Notes: generated by a model not told the origin, from the letters alone. A DNA stretch of 11,065 nucleotides from an uncultured Muribaculaceae bacterium (GCA_905209725.1 CAJLTZ010000081.1:1-11065); one strand, 5' to 3'; shown: positions 1 through 6,010, counted from the first letter of the stretch. A program made the numbers and translations.

Positions 1-304
1 GGATTCCACCGGCTGTTCTGTCCGCCGATGGACATCCCTTTCCTCTGTCCCTCTTCTGATTCGGAATCAATTCACGAAATTCGACACATCCTCCATTGAT
101 CGCGTCCTGACTCGCATCACATGGGTTTCCCCGGTATGTCTGATAGATTATTTTCAGTGATATGTGATGGCGGCGCATCCAGTCATACAGGCGCCGCCAT
201 ACCACGCCATGCTCCCGGCAATATATCTGAAGAGTCTGTTCAGGATTATGTCTCAGCTCATTCACAAAGGCCTTGTAATGCCCGTAATAGTCATTCTCCT
301 TCAT
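1..304 (-). CDS. IS-associated helix-turn-helix ORF, 3' end missing
   Basis: An open frame runs on the minus strand from an ATG at 302-304 to the left edge, about 101 codons with no stop, so the C-terminus lies outside the window. The protein begins MKENDYYGHYKAFVNEL. Residues 1-50 are mostly helical with a YCREHGVVWRRLYDWMRR segment that looks like a helix-turn-helix with a basic, tryptophan-rich recognition helix. This resembles the small first ORF of Bacteroidota insertion sequences, especially IS66-type elements where it precedes tnpB; that assignment is from memory of such proteins and is uncertain. A role in binding element DNA is inference. The start is chosen because it is the first ATG of the frame; an 11-bp inverted repeat straddles it. 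The neighbouring DNA is transposon debris, which agrees with an IS origin. It could also be a truncated remnant. Confidence 0.45.
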   Translation of the reverse strand, partial: MKENDYYGHYKAFVNELRHNPEQTLQIYCREHGVVWRRLYDWMRRHHISLKIIYQTYRGNPCDASQDAINGGCVEFRELIPNQKRDRGKGCPSADRTAGGI

Positions 305-336
305 CGCAGTAATATTTTCTGCAAAATTACTGCGAT
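303..336. repeat. 11-bp perfect inverted repeat over an ORF start
   Basis: Positions 303-313 (ATCGCAGTAAT) and 326-336 (ATTACTGCGAT) are perfect reverse complements around a 12-nt spacer. The left arm covers the ATG (302-304) of the minus-strand IS ORF, so in the transcript the hairpin would sit directly over the start and could hide the ribosome site. It could instead be part of an element terminus or an operator for the encoded helix-turn-helix protein. Only the symmetry is seen; any function is inferred. Confidence 0.6.
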
Positions 337-437
337 ATCAATGGCCGGTCAATGCGTCATCGCGGAGACAGATACGTTTCCAGTCGGCTACGCCTCCTGA
401 AAACAGGGCGCACTGCCGGTATACTCAATACTCGACA

Positions 438-485
438 GTGGTATACTTTTTAATTAGAATGGGTGGTATACTTTTTAGTTAGAAT
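438..485. repeat. Tandem 25-bp-period repeat, IS-terminus-like
   Basis: Two copies of a 23-nt unit beginning GTGGTATACTTTTTA lie at 438-460 and 463-485 and differ at one base. A third, shorter GGTATAC sits at 418-424, giving GGTATAC at 418, 440 and 465. Multiple spaced copies of a roughly 20-bp motif near an end are typical of IS21-family termini, which bind the transposase, so this may be an IS end. No istA or istB coding sequence is visible, so the family name is a guess. The right copy ends exactly where the IS4-type transposase fragment begins, suggesting a junction between two elements. The stretch 337-437 shows nothing else I can recognise. Confidence 0.6.
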
Positions 486-689
486 TTACAGATTTGGGTT
501 ACACTCATCGCAAATCTGTTGCTTTCCGTCTTGCAAAGCAAGCTAAAAAGGCGATGGAGCTTCTCCGGCCTCGCCACAATCGTGCGAATTGTACTGATGT
601 ATTACCTCAATCTCGAAAAGTTCCTCAATCGACCCGATGCCGATCTGAATATCATGCTTGCCGAGGCTTCTGAATCACCTCCTCTATAG
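483..689 (+). pseudogene. IS4-type transposase, C-terminal fragment
   Basis: A frame of 68 codons between an in-frame TAG at 480-482 and the TAG at 687-689 reads NLQIWVTLIANLLLSVLQS, then KLKRRWSFSGLATIVRIVL and MYYLNLEKFLNRPDADLN. This matches the end of Bacteroidota IS4-family DDE transposases, which carry an (L/I)QIW..LIA.LLL block, a KRxWSFS block and a final (M/Y)YxxxxxFLxxPE block (family knowledge). There is no start codon and no catalytic DDE core; everything upstream has been replaced by the tandem repeat region. It is therefore a non-functional remnant. A 6-bp stem (699-704 with 712-717, GACCAA/TTGGTC) just after the stop may be the element's own 3' hairpin or part of its end. Confidence 0.7.
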
Positions 690-747
690 CCTAAATTTGA
701 CCAAAGGGGGCTTGGTCGAAACAAAAAGTAAGCCCAACTTCTACTTA

Positions 748-1656
748 TCAGAAAGTTGGACTCACTGCTTTATGGTTTAGCGGACAGTAATAATATTTTT
801 TCCAGAGTTTACGTCCCGGAACGGCTCCACGATGCACTTCATCGGGCGTCAACATGCCCAGACTCAGATGCGGACGGCGAGTGTGGTAAGTGTTGATCAC
901 CGTCTCCAGCACCTGTCGGATATTATCCCTGCGCACATCCATGTACTTCAGGAACTCTTCTTTCAGAATGCCGTTAACCCTTTCAGCTATACCGTTGTTA
1001 CGCGGGTCGAAGCCTTCCGTCATGCTGATTTCAATATGACGTCTGCGGAGCATCTCCACATATGGCTTGGCGCAATACTGAAGCCCCTTGTCCGAGTGGT
1101 GAATCGGACACTGGTCCCGCTTGCACTGCTTCAGTGCAAGCTTCAAGGCGGTGATGGCGTTCTCGTGCCGCATGTTGTCGGCAATCTCCCATCCGACAAT
1201 CTTCTTGGAGTAAGCATCAGTTATCAGGAACAGATAGTAGAACTTCTTCTCGTCCTCAAGCCATATATAGGTAATGTCGCTAACCCACAGCTGATTGATA
1301 CCATCCGGCACGAAATTCTTACGCAGGTCTGGATATACGCGTAGCCCATGATCGGAGAACGTTGTCCGCGTTCTCCTGACACGCGGACGTATCAGAAGAT
1401 TATGGCGGCTCATGATATCGAACAGCCGGTCACAACCTATGTCGAGACAGAACTCTTTTCGCAGCCTGTCCTTCATCTTTCTGACACCGAGTGCCGGCAG
1501 ATTCTCGCGTATGAAGCGTATACATTCCAGTATGCGGTCTTCGTCAATGGCTTCTTTGAACGTCCTCTTGAAAAAGCCGTACCACGCCTGTTTCGTCACC
1601 CCAAGCAACCCGCATGCCTCGCTGACACTCAGGCAGCGCGACATGCGCAAGCGCAT
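748..1656 (-). CDS. IS3-family transposase OrfB, DDE integrase
   Basis: Catalytic part of an IS3-family transposase, 302 residues as read from the ATG at 1654-1656. The order is an IS150-type HTH_21-like N-terminal segment (about 40-95), then an rve integrase core. The DDE triad is visible as D127 in WVSDITYI, D189 in HHSDKGLQY and E225 in NNGIAERVNG. There are 35 residues between the second D and the E, the DD(35)E spacing of this family, and R/K-rich sequence follows (ILKEEFLKY). The usual final block, TYHTRRPHLSLGMLTPDEV, is present. It is normally made as an OrfAB fusion by -1 frameshifting from the upstream ORF, whose stop lies just before the OrfB ATG; a separate OrfB start is also possible. 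The stop at 748-750 falls in the loop of a 10-bp imperfect hairpin (731-740 with 753-762). The triad is intact, so activity is plausible. Confidence 0.93.
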   Translation of the reverse strand: MRLRMSRCLSVSEACGLLGVTKQAWYGFFKRTFKEAIDEDRILECIRFIRENLPALGVRKMKDRLRKEFCLDIGCDRLFDIMSRHNLLIRPRVRRTRTTFSDHGLRVYPDLRKNFVPDGINQLWVSDITYIWLEDEKKFYYLFLITDAYSKKIVGWEIADNMRHENAITALKLALKQCKRDQCPIHHSDKGLQYCAKPYVEMLRRRHIEISMTEGFDPRNNGIAERVNGILKEEFLKYMDVRRDNIRQVLETVINTYHTRRPHLSLGMLTPDEVHRGAVPGRKLWKKYYYCPLNHKAVSPTF

Positions 1657-1680
1657 GGCTACTTGGTAATTGATTTTTTT
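1642..1680 (-). promoter_or_regulatory. Programmed -1 frameshift site with stem-loop
   Basis: On the minus strand the end of orfA reads TCA AAA AAA TCA, giving the heptamer A AAA AAA (1674-1680) in the correct phase for tandem -1 slippage. Slipping re-reads the last A and continues as ATC AAT TAC CAA GTA GCC ATG into orfB with no stop, giving an OrfAB fusion of about 470 residues (162 + 6 + 302). Sixteen nucleotides downstream, CATGCGC and GCGCATG (1642-1648, 1651-1657) form a perfect 7-bp stem around AA; it could stimulate the shift and also covers the orfB ATG. A-rich heptamers followed by a structure are the known signal in IS3-family elements. The spacer is somewhat longer than the usual 5-9 nt. 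Confidence 0.85.
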
Positions 1681-2159
1681 GACCGTGCGGGCTTTACAAG
1701 CTTCTCGTATTCGGCGATGACGCCGTCCTTGAACTCTTCGCGCAGTTCTGCTTTTTGCTTGTCCGCCTCAAGTTTCTCTATCTTTCTGTTGGCGGCGTTG
1801 AGCTTGCGTGTAAGCTCGAGTATGGTCTTCTCGGTATCTGTGAGATTGGTCGAGGGGGAGGGTTTTCTGGTCATGTTTTTCTTTGTTGCAGTTCGTCGCG
1901 GAGTCTTTGTTTCCGCTTGGACCATCGAGGACGGGCATCCTGATCCAGGGATATAGGCACCCGTCTGTCGGCGCAGCCACTTGCGGATGCTTGACCGGGT
2001 GCCGCGATAGTCCGGAATATCGTTTACTATCTTAAACAATGTCCCGGCCTCTAAATTGTATTCCTCGTCAATCTGACTGAAACTTTTTCCGCTGTCGTGC
2101 CAGGCCTTCACAGCGGAAATCTGGGAATCGTCCCAGCATTTTTTGTTTTCTTCACACAT
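1659..2159 (-). CDS. IS3-family transposase OrfA, HTH and leucine zipper
   Basis: DNA-binding subunit of the IS3-family element, 166 residues. Residues about 10-65 form a helix-turn-helix region (ISAVKAWHDSGKSFSQIDEE, then a second helix set ending SSIRKWLRRQ). After a basic, proline/threonine-rich linker (80-105), residues 108-156 form a coiled coil of leucine-zipper type, with leucines and isoleucines at heptad-like spacing (TILELTRKLNAANRKIEKLE). This is the normal OrfA plan, where the zipper mediates multimerisation of OrfA and OrfAB. The ATG at 2157-2159 is the first in frame and lies 6 nt inside a 12-bp-stem hairpin. The last codons carry the A7 slippery run used to make the 470-residue OrfAB fusion. 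At 166 residues it is longer than many OrfA proteins (about 100), mainly because of the linker. Confidence 0.88.
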   Translation of the reverse strand: MCEENKKCWDDSQISAVKAWHDSGKSFSQIDEEYNLEAGTLFKIVNDIPDYRGTRSSIRKWLRRQTGAYIPGSGCPSSMVQAETKTPRRTATKKNMTRKPSPSTNLTDTEKTILELTRKLNAANRKIEKLEADKQKAELREEFKDGVIAEYEKLVKPARSKKSITK

Positions 2160-2165
2160 TTTACT

Positions 2166-2198
2166 GAAAAATGTTGAATCTGACGGTCAACATTTTTC
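2166..2198 (-). promoter_or_regulatory. 12-bp perfect hairpin in front of IS3 orfA
   Basis: GAAAAATGTTGA (2166-2177) and TCAACATTTTTC (2187-2198) are perfect reverse complements with a 9-nt loop. The structure lies between the element's right terminus and the orfA ATG (2157-2159). In a transcript entering from outside, it would fold just before the start codon. Known insertion sequences (for example IS10 and IS200) use such structures to stop read-through transcription from switching on transposase; that role here is inference. One arm also coincides with the inner part of the terminal inverted repeat, so it may be a transposase-binding site. Confidence 0.7.
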
Positions 2199-2209
2199 CG
2201 GACTAGACA

Positions 2210-2495
2210 CACAATAAAATAAGGGAATTTTTGAGAATTGAAGAAAATGGCCTAATTTCACAATATGCTGAATATCATCTAATTTAGTTTATTTTGAATT
2301 CCGATGAATATCCTTGAATATATGGTTTGAAACCCACTCGCGGCTCCCGAAAGCCCCTTTAACTCATTGAGTTAAAGGGGATCACTATTTTGCATCCATG
2401 CGCCGCCGTCGGGCGTGCATTGGAGTGGCCGATGCCCTCTCCCAGACTTGTGGATTCTCGTCACTGCCGGAGCACGACCGGCTGTCAATCGCACA
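2210..2495. other. Non-coding spacer between IS element and ABC-F gene
   Basis: No credible gene is seen here. The first 110 bases are AT-rich. Positions 2324-2347 hold a stretch ending CCCACTCGCGGCTCC that resembles the T-stem and acceptor 3' half of a tRNA, followed at 2354-2380 by a strong hairpin. Open frames crossing this stretch (including the extended frame from 2398 into the ABC-F gene) do not resemble known proteins and precede the promoter at 2496-2527. Confidence 0.55.
2354..2380 (+). terminator. 13-bp-arm hairpin, possible terminator remnant
   Basis: CCCCTTTAACTCA (2354-2366) and TGAGTTAAAGGGG (2368-2380) are perfect reverse complements around one base, so a stem of 11-12 bp with a small loop is expected. 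It follows the tRNA-like end on the plus strand, as a tRNA terminator would. The base run after it (ATCACTATTTTG) is a weak U-tract, so termination on the plus strand is uncertain. On the minus strand the stem is followed by CTTTCGG, also weak. It would insulate the ABC-F promoter from transcription entering from the left (inference). Confidence 0.5.
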
Positions 2496-2527
2496 TTTGC
2501 TTTTTTCGGCAAGTTTGACTATTTTTG
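2496..2527 (+). promoter_or_regulatory. Bacteroidota-type promoter for ABC-F gene
   Basis: A TTTG at 2496-2499 and a TATTTTTG at 2520-2527 are separated by 20 nt, an exact match to the Bacteroidota sigma-ABfr consensus TTTG-N19-21-TAnnTTTG. Transcription would start near 2532-2534, leaving a leader of about 27 nt before the ATG at 2560. This supports that start over the frame's upstream ATG at 2398, and leaves no room for an attenuator leader. Confidence 0.8.
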
Positions 2528-2559
2528 TGTTATCATTTATAGTTGCTTTTCGACCGCAT

Positions 2560-4362
2560 ATGATTTCGTATCTGCAGATTGAGAACCTTACAAAGAGCTT
2601 CGGCGACCGCCTGCTCTTCTCCGATATCACCCTCGGCGTCTATGAGGGCGACAAAATCGGCCTCGTGGCCCGCAACGGCGACGGCAAAACCACTTTCCTC
2701 AATATCCTTACCGGCCACGAGGACTACGACTCCGGCAGCGTGATATACCGCAACGGGCTGCGCACCGGCTACCTGGCCCAACAGCCCGAGATGCCCGCCG
2801 GCCTCTCCGCCCTCGACTACGCTACCCCCGCTCCCCTCCACGAAAACGACGAACACTGGCAAGGCCGCGATCTCGCCCGCCAGATGCTCGGCCAGTTCGG
2901 CATCCACAACCCCGACACCCCGCTCGAAGTCCTCTCCGGCGGCCAGCAAAAACGCGTGGCCCTCGCAAAAGTGCTCCTCGAGCAACCCGACTTCCTTATC
3001 CTCGACGAACCCACCAACCATCTCGACATCGAAATCATCGAGTGGCTCGAAAACTACCTCTCCCGCCAGCGCATCACCCTCCTCATGGTGACCCACGACC
3101 GCTATTTCCTCGACAAGGTCTGCAACAAGATAATCGAAATCGACCGCAAACAACTTTTCACCTACGAAGGCAACTATGACTACTACCTGCGCCGCCGCTC
3201 CGAACGCGAGGAGGCAATGAGCGCCGAACTCTCCCGCGTCAAGAACCTGCTGCGCACCGAACTCGACTGGATGCGCCGCCAGCCTCAGGCCCGAGGCTCC
3301 AAGGCAAAATACCGCATCGACAATTTCCACCGTCTTGAGGAGAAAAGCAACGTGCGCCTCGGCAGCCGCGACGTGGCTCTCGACGTGAAATCAAGTTATA
3401 TCGGTTCAAAGATATTCGAGGCAAAGGATGTGGCCAAAAACTATGGCGACAAGTGCATTCTGAAGCCCTGGAGCTATACCTTCGCCCGCTATGAGAAGGT
3501 GGGCATCGTGGGCGGCAACGGCGTAGGCAAGTCCACATTCATCAAGATGCTCCTCGGCGAAGTGGCTCCCGACTCCGGAAGTTTCGACGTGGGGCAGACT
3601 GTGCGCTGGGGCTATTACAGCCAGGAGGGGATTACCGGCATCGACGAAAACAAGAAAGTGATTGACGCCGTGCGCGAAATCGCCGAGACGGTCCGCATCG
3701 ACGAGAAAACCACGCTGACCGCCATGCAGTTTCTCACCCGCTTCCTCTTCACCCCCGAAACGCAACAGAAATATATCTCGCGCCTCAGCGGCGGAGAAAA
3801 GCGGAGACTCTATCTCGCCACAGTGCTCATGCGCCAACCCAATTTCCTGGTGCTCGACGAACCCACCAACGACCTCGACATCATGACCCTCGCAGTGCTT
3901 GAAGACTACCTTGCCAATTTCAAGGGCTGCGTGATTGTGGTGAGCCACGACCGCTTCTTCCTCGACCGCATCGTGGATCATCTGTTTGTGTTTGAAGGGG
4001 ATGGCATTGTGCGCGACTTTCCCGGCGACTATTCCACATATCGCCATTGCGTGGCGGAGGAGACCAAGGAGAAGGCCCGGCTGGCCGAAGCCGCCGCAAG
4101 CGCCGATAAAAAGGATGGCGAGCGCAACTGGCGCCGCGACAATCCACGCAAACTCTCCTTCAAGGAGAAAAAGGAGATGGAGGAATTAGAGAAACGAATT
4201 CCGCAACTCGAAGCGGAGACAACAGAACTCGAAAACAGTCTCTCCTCCGGCACGCTCGCCGTGGATGATATTGAGAAAGCCGCCAAGCGGCTTGCCGAAG
4301 TAAAGGATGAACTCGACATGGCGGAAATGCGCATGCTCGAACTCATGGAGATCGCCGGCTAA
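2560..4362 (+). CDS. uup: ABC-F family ATPase, Uup-like
   Basis: A soluble tandem ATPase of the ABC-F class (600 residues, no membrane segments), the group that acts on ribosomes or, for Uup, also in DNA and ribosome maintenance. ABC domain 1 has Walker A ARNGDGKT (37-44, Ala in place of the first Gly), signature LSGGQ (125-129), Walker B FLILDEP with E150, and switch H179. A charged helical linker (about 210-275) corresponds to the P-site tRNA-interaction motif. Domain 2 has Walker A GGNGVGKST (318-326), LSGGE (409-413), Walker B FLVLDEP with E434, and H463. Residues about 528-597 form the C-terminal coiled coil introduced by KLSFKEKKEMEELE, typical of Uup. The start at 2560 is chosen because homology begins at MISYLQIENLTKSFG and a good promoter ends 33 nt upstream; the 54 extra residues from 2398 look like no known domain. 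The gene is monocistronic and faces a convergent gene. A resistance role cannot be excluded, but the Uup-type tail argues for a housekeeping one. Confidence 0.9.
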   Translation: MISYLQIENLTKSFGDRLLFSDITLGVYEGDKIGLVARNGDGKTTFLNILTGHEDYDSGSVIYRNGLRTGYLAQQPEMPAGLSALDYATPAPLHENDEHWQGRDLARQMLGQFGIHNPDTPLEVLSGGQQKRVALAKVLLEQPDFLILDEPTNHLDIEIIEWLENYLSRQRITLLMVTHDRYFLDKVCNKIIEIDRKQLFTYEGNYDYYLRRRSEREEAMSAELSRVKNLLRTELDWMRRQPQARGSKAKYRIDNFHRLEEKSNVRLGSRDVALDVKSSYIGSKIFEAKDVAKNYGDKCILKPWSYTFARYEKVGIVGGNGVGKSTFIKMLLGEVAPDSGSFDVGQTVRWGYYSQEGITGIDENKKVIDAVREIAETVRIDEKTTLTAMQFLTRFLFTPETQQKYISRLSGGEKRRLYLATVLMRQPNFLVLDEPTNDLDIMTLAVLEDYLANFKGCVIVVSHDRFFLDRIVDHLFVFEGDGIVRDFPGDYSTYRHCVAEETKEKARLAEAAASADKKDGERNWRRDNPRKLSFKEKKEMEELEKRIPQLEAETTELENSLSSGTLAVDDIEKAAKRLAEVKDELDMAEMRMLELMEIAG

Positions 4363-4385
4363 GACAATTGATATCACTCGGATAT

Positions 4386-5882
4386 CTACTCAGATCTCAT
4401 CAGATAGCGGGCGAAGAAGTTGTTGCGGGAGGCTATGAAATTTGTGTAGCAATGGCCCAAATACGGATCATCGAGCTTGCCCATCATGAATCCCTGCTTC
4501 ATTGACGCCTCCTCTCCCCGCGCCTGCTTCTCAAGAGTGGTTTCTATTCCCTCATATGCACACACATAGCGCACAAACGGAAACCCTGTTCCAATAGCCA
4601 CAGCCAGCGTGAAGAGCGCAGCGCGAGTGGCCCGCAGCTTCCTGAGCTCCGTGGCAACTTTTATGGCCTTTACCGTAATCAACAACTGGAATGGAAGTCC
4701 CACCCTCCAACCAAAGTCCGGTTCATAACCGAAAAATAAAAACGGGCCAAGGCAATAGCATGCATATAAAAACCAGAAAAGGGTGTCGCGCCGCACATAT
4801 CGCCACACAAACGGGAAATATGGCAGATACATAAGCACGCTGCATATCAAGCCCGCACACAACAATGCCGGCACACCGCCTTCATTGAGATGCATATGCA
4901 CATCACCCACCTGCTTGCTCCCCGCAAAGAAGAGGGCCGTCACGATTCCTACGGCCAGACCGGCGATATTTTCCAGAGTCCACACCCGTCGCCACCAGCC
5001 TTTCGCCGTGACCCACGCCAAAAGCGCTGCGGCTATCGGCACACAGGGAATCGGCGCTAAAGCAAATGTCAGAATGAAAACCAATGCCAATCGTCCCACA
5101 CGGTAACGCTCATGCCATAAAAGCAAGCCTCCTATCCAGAATGCTATTCCCTGATTGTAGGCGAAGAAGAAAATTTCCGTGCTGTTTACAGTCACAAAGG
5201 TTTCAAGCATACAATCGTACACATACCTGAAGAACTCAAAATGCTGTCCGAGCCAGAATACGAATCCCCGGCACTGGAAATTCCAGGGCGAGAAAAGGAT
5301 AAACACAAGCAGAATCCGCATCCGCGCCTTTCCTCCGAACATAGAGAAAAGCATCAGCAGGATTATGGCCGCTCCCATGAATGAATAGAGATAAGTCACC
5401 ATGTCGGCTATCATAATATACCCGCCGCAGAGTTTCGAAATCAAGGCCGAAGGCAGCCAGTAGCCGAAATAATAGCAGAGCATGCGCGGTCCCTGACCGT
5501 TGCCAATATCGGGATATGTCACCGGCCAGTCGCGGCGCACCAGGTCAAACTCCACAGCATTTCGGTGGGCGTGGTCCCAGAAGATCTGATAGGAGAATCC
5601 CCCGATGCCGGCATATATCACATACCCGGCCATCAGCAGCAGTATCAGCCAGAACCGCCAGTTATTTCTCACATCCCTGAACCCCCGGCCGCAGAGTCGT
5701 GCCCCGGGGCGCACCACCCTCCCGACAGCCCATGCGAGCAGGAGCGCTATGGGCACTGCCAGCCACACTTTCAGCCAGAAAGCCACAAAGAGCAGCGACG
5801 GCACCGCAAGCCACAGATAGGCCAGCCGCACTATCGTTTCCTCCCGGATTACACCCCCTTCACGCCCGATTTTTTCGTTCAT
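4386..5882 (-). CDS. Polytopic membrane protein, possible GT-C-type glycosyltransferase
   Basis: An integral inner-membrane protein of 498 residues with about ten hydrophobic segments: paired helices around 20-55, 77-96, 137-180, 187-200, 235-256, 262-292, 305-321, 336-352, 366-385 and 420-438. The loop after the second or third helix carries FWDHAHRNAVEFDLV..DWPV (101-121) and then GPRMLCYYFGYWLPSAL. An acidic/histidine motif in the first large outer loop, followed by a YYFGYWLP-like helix, recalls GT-C enzymes that use lipid-linked sugars, but I cannot name a family, so the function is inferred. The C-terminal 50 residues are soluble (LDDPYLGHCYTNFIASRNNF). The start at 5880-5882 is the first ATG of the frame; a TAATTTTG -7-like box ends 4 nt upstream, hinting at a nearly leaderless mRNA or a different start. 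It is convergent with the ABC-F gene (23-bp gap) and divergent from the DUF4254-GT9 operon, so a shared envelope-glycan role is plausible. Confidence 0.75.
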   Translation of the reverse strand: MNEKIGREGGVIREETIVRLAYLWLAVPSLLFVAFWLKVWLAVPIALLLAWAVGRVVRPGARLCGRGFRDVRNNWRFWLILLLMAGYVIYAGIGGFSYQIFWDHAHRNAVEFDLVRRDWPVTYPDIGNGQGPRMLCYYFGYWLPSALISKLCGGYIMIADMVTYLYSFMGAAIILLMLFSMFGGKARMRILLVFILFSPWNFQCRGFVFWLGQHFEFFRYVYDCMLETFVTVNSTEIFFFAYNQGIAFWIGGLLLWHERYRVGRLALVFILTFALAPIPCVPIAAALLAWVTAKGWWRRVWTLENIAGLAVGIVTALFFAGSKQVGDVHMHLNEGGVPALLCAGLICSVLMYLPYFPFVWRYVRRDTLFWFLYACYCLGPFLFFGYEPDFGWRVGLPFQLLITVKAIKVATELRKLRATRAALFTLAVAIGTGFPFVRYVCAYEGIETTLEKQARGEEASMKQGFMMGKLDDPYLGHCYTNFIASRNNFFARYLMRSE

Positions 5883-5886
5883 GTTG

Positions 5887-5894
5887 CAAAATTA
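5887..5894 (-). promoter_or_regulatory. -7 box of membrane-protein gene
   Basis: On the minus strand TAATTTTG fits TAnnTTTG exactly, but no TTTG lies 19-21 nt upstream (the nearest is a TTCG at about 23 nt). It ends only 4 nt before the ATG, so the transcript would begin at or beside the start codon. It may be a chance match in AT-rich DNA. Confidence 0.4.
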
Positions 5895-5905
5895 GGCATT
5901 TTTCG

Positions 5906-5936
5906 TTTGACGTTATCCGAATTTTCGCTATTTTTG
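5906..5936 (+). promoter_or_regulatory. Bacteroidota-type promoter for DUF4254-GT9 operon
   Basis: TTTG (5906-5909) and TATTTTTG (5929-5936) are separated by 19 nt, matching the sigma-ABfr consensus exactly. The predicted start point is near 5942, giving a leader of about 70 nt before the ATG at 6011. It lies back to back with the -7-like box of the divergent membrane-protein gene, so the two transcripts would start about 60 bp apart. Confidence 0.8.
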
Positions 5937-6010
5937 AAGCAAAATATGATTCCGGGGCAATTCATAGCCCCTGTTACCACAAACTAATCTACAAATCACA
6001 AAACGATATC

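Larger units (their letters stand above)
738..2209 (-). mobile_element. IS3-family insertion sequence, IS150-like
   Basis: A compact element of about 1.47 kb with two minus-strand ORFs in the classic orfA/orfB arrangement, a frameshift signal between them and an imperfect terminal inverted repeat. The right end, read inward, starts TGTCTAGTCCGGAAAAATG; the left end, read inward from about 738, has CTTCTACTTATCAGAAAG. The two share TCTA, GAAA and GTTG blocks with gaps. The right end has the TG terminus expected for IS3; the left end does not, and I see no 3-4 bp target duplication (CCAA before, CACA after). The boundaries are therefore approximate, and the left terminus may be eroded. Both coding parts look intact, so the transposase itself may still be produced. 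Confidence 0.75.

Noticed and set aside
303..485. CRISPR array from the repeated units
   Set aside because: Only two full copies with a 2-nt gap and no spacers; it is a tandem repeat at an element end.
832..1344. Plus-strand frame opposite the IS3 transposase
   Set aside because: The minus strand encodes an intact DDE transposase; the plus frame has no recognisable features.
2300..2347. Complete tRNA gene
   Set aside because: Only the 3' half resembles a tRNA; the T-stem 5' strand does not pair and no D- or anticodon arm can be folded.
2398..2559. Upstream 54-codon extension of the ABC-F frame, from an ATG at 2398
   Set aside because: The sequence is Arg/Cys-rich and unlike ABC-F N-termini, and it lies across the promoter at 2496-2527; the conserved start is at 2560.
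2533..3330. 265-codon minus-strand frame opposite the ABC-F gene
   Set aside because: Composition is the Val/Ala/Gly/Glu-rich pattern of an antisense shadow of a GC-rich gene; no motif seen. The same holds for the frame at 3406-4047.
4370..4386. GATATC-loop-GATATC hairpin between the two convergent genes as a terminator
   Set aside because: Only 6 AT-rich base pairs with no U-tract on either strand; too weak to call.
5699..6010. Upstream extension of the DUF4254 frame by 104 codons
   Set aside because: It overlaps the divergent membrane-protein gene and crosses the operon promoter; family homology starts at 6011.
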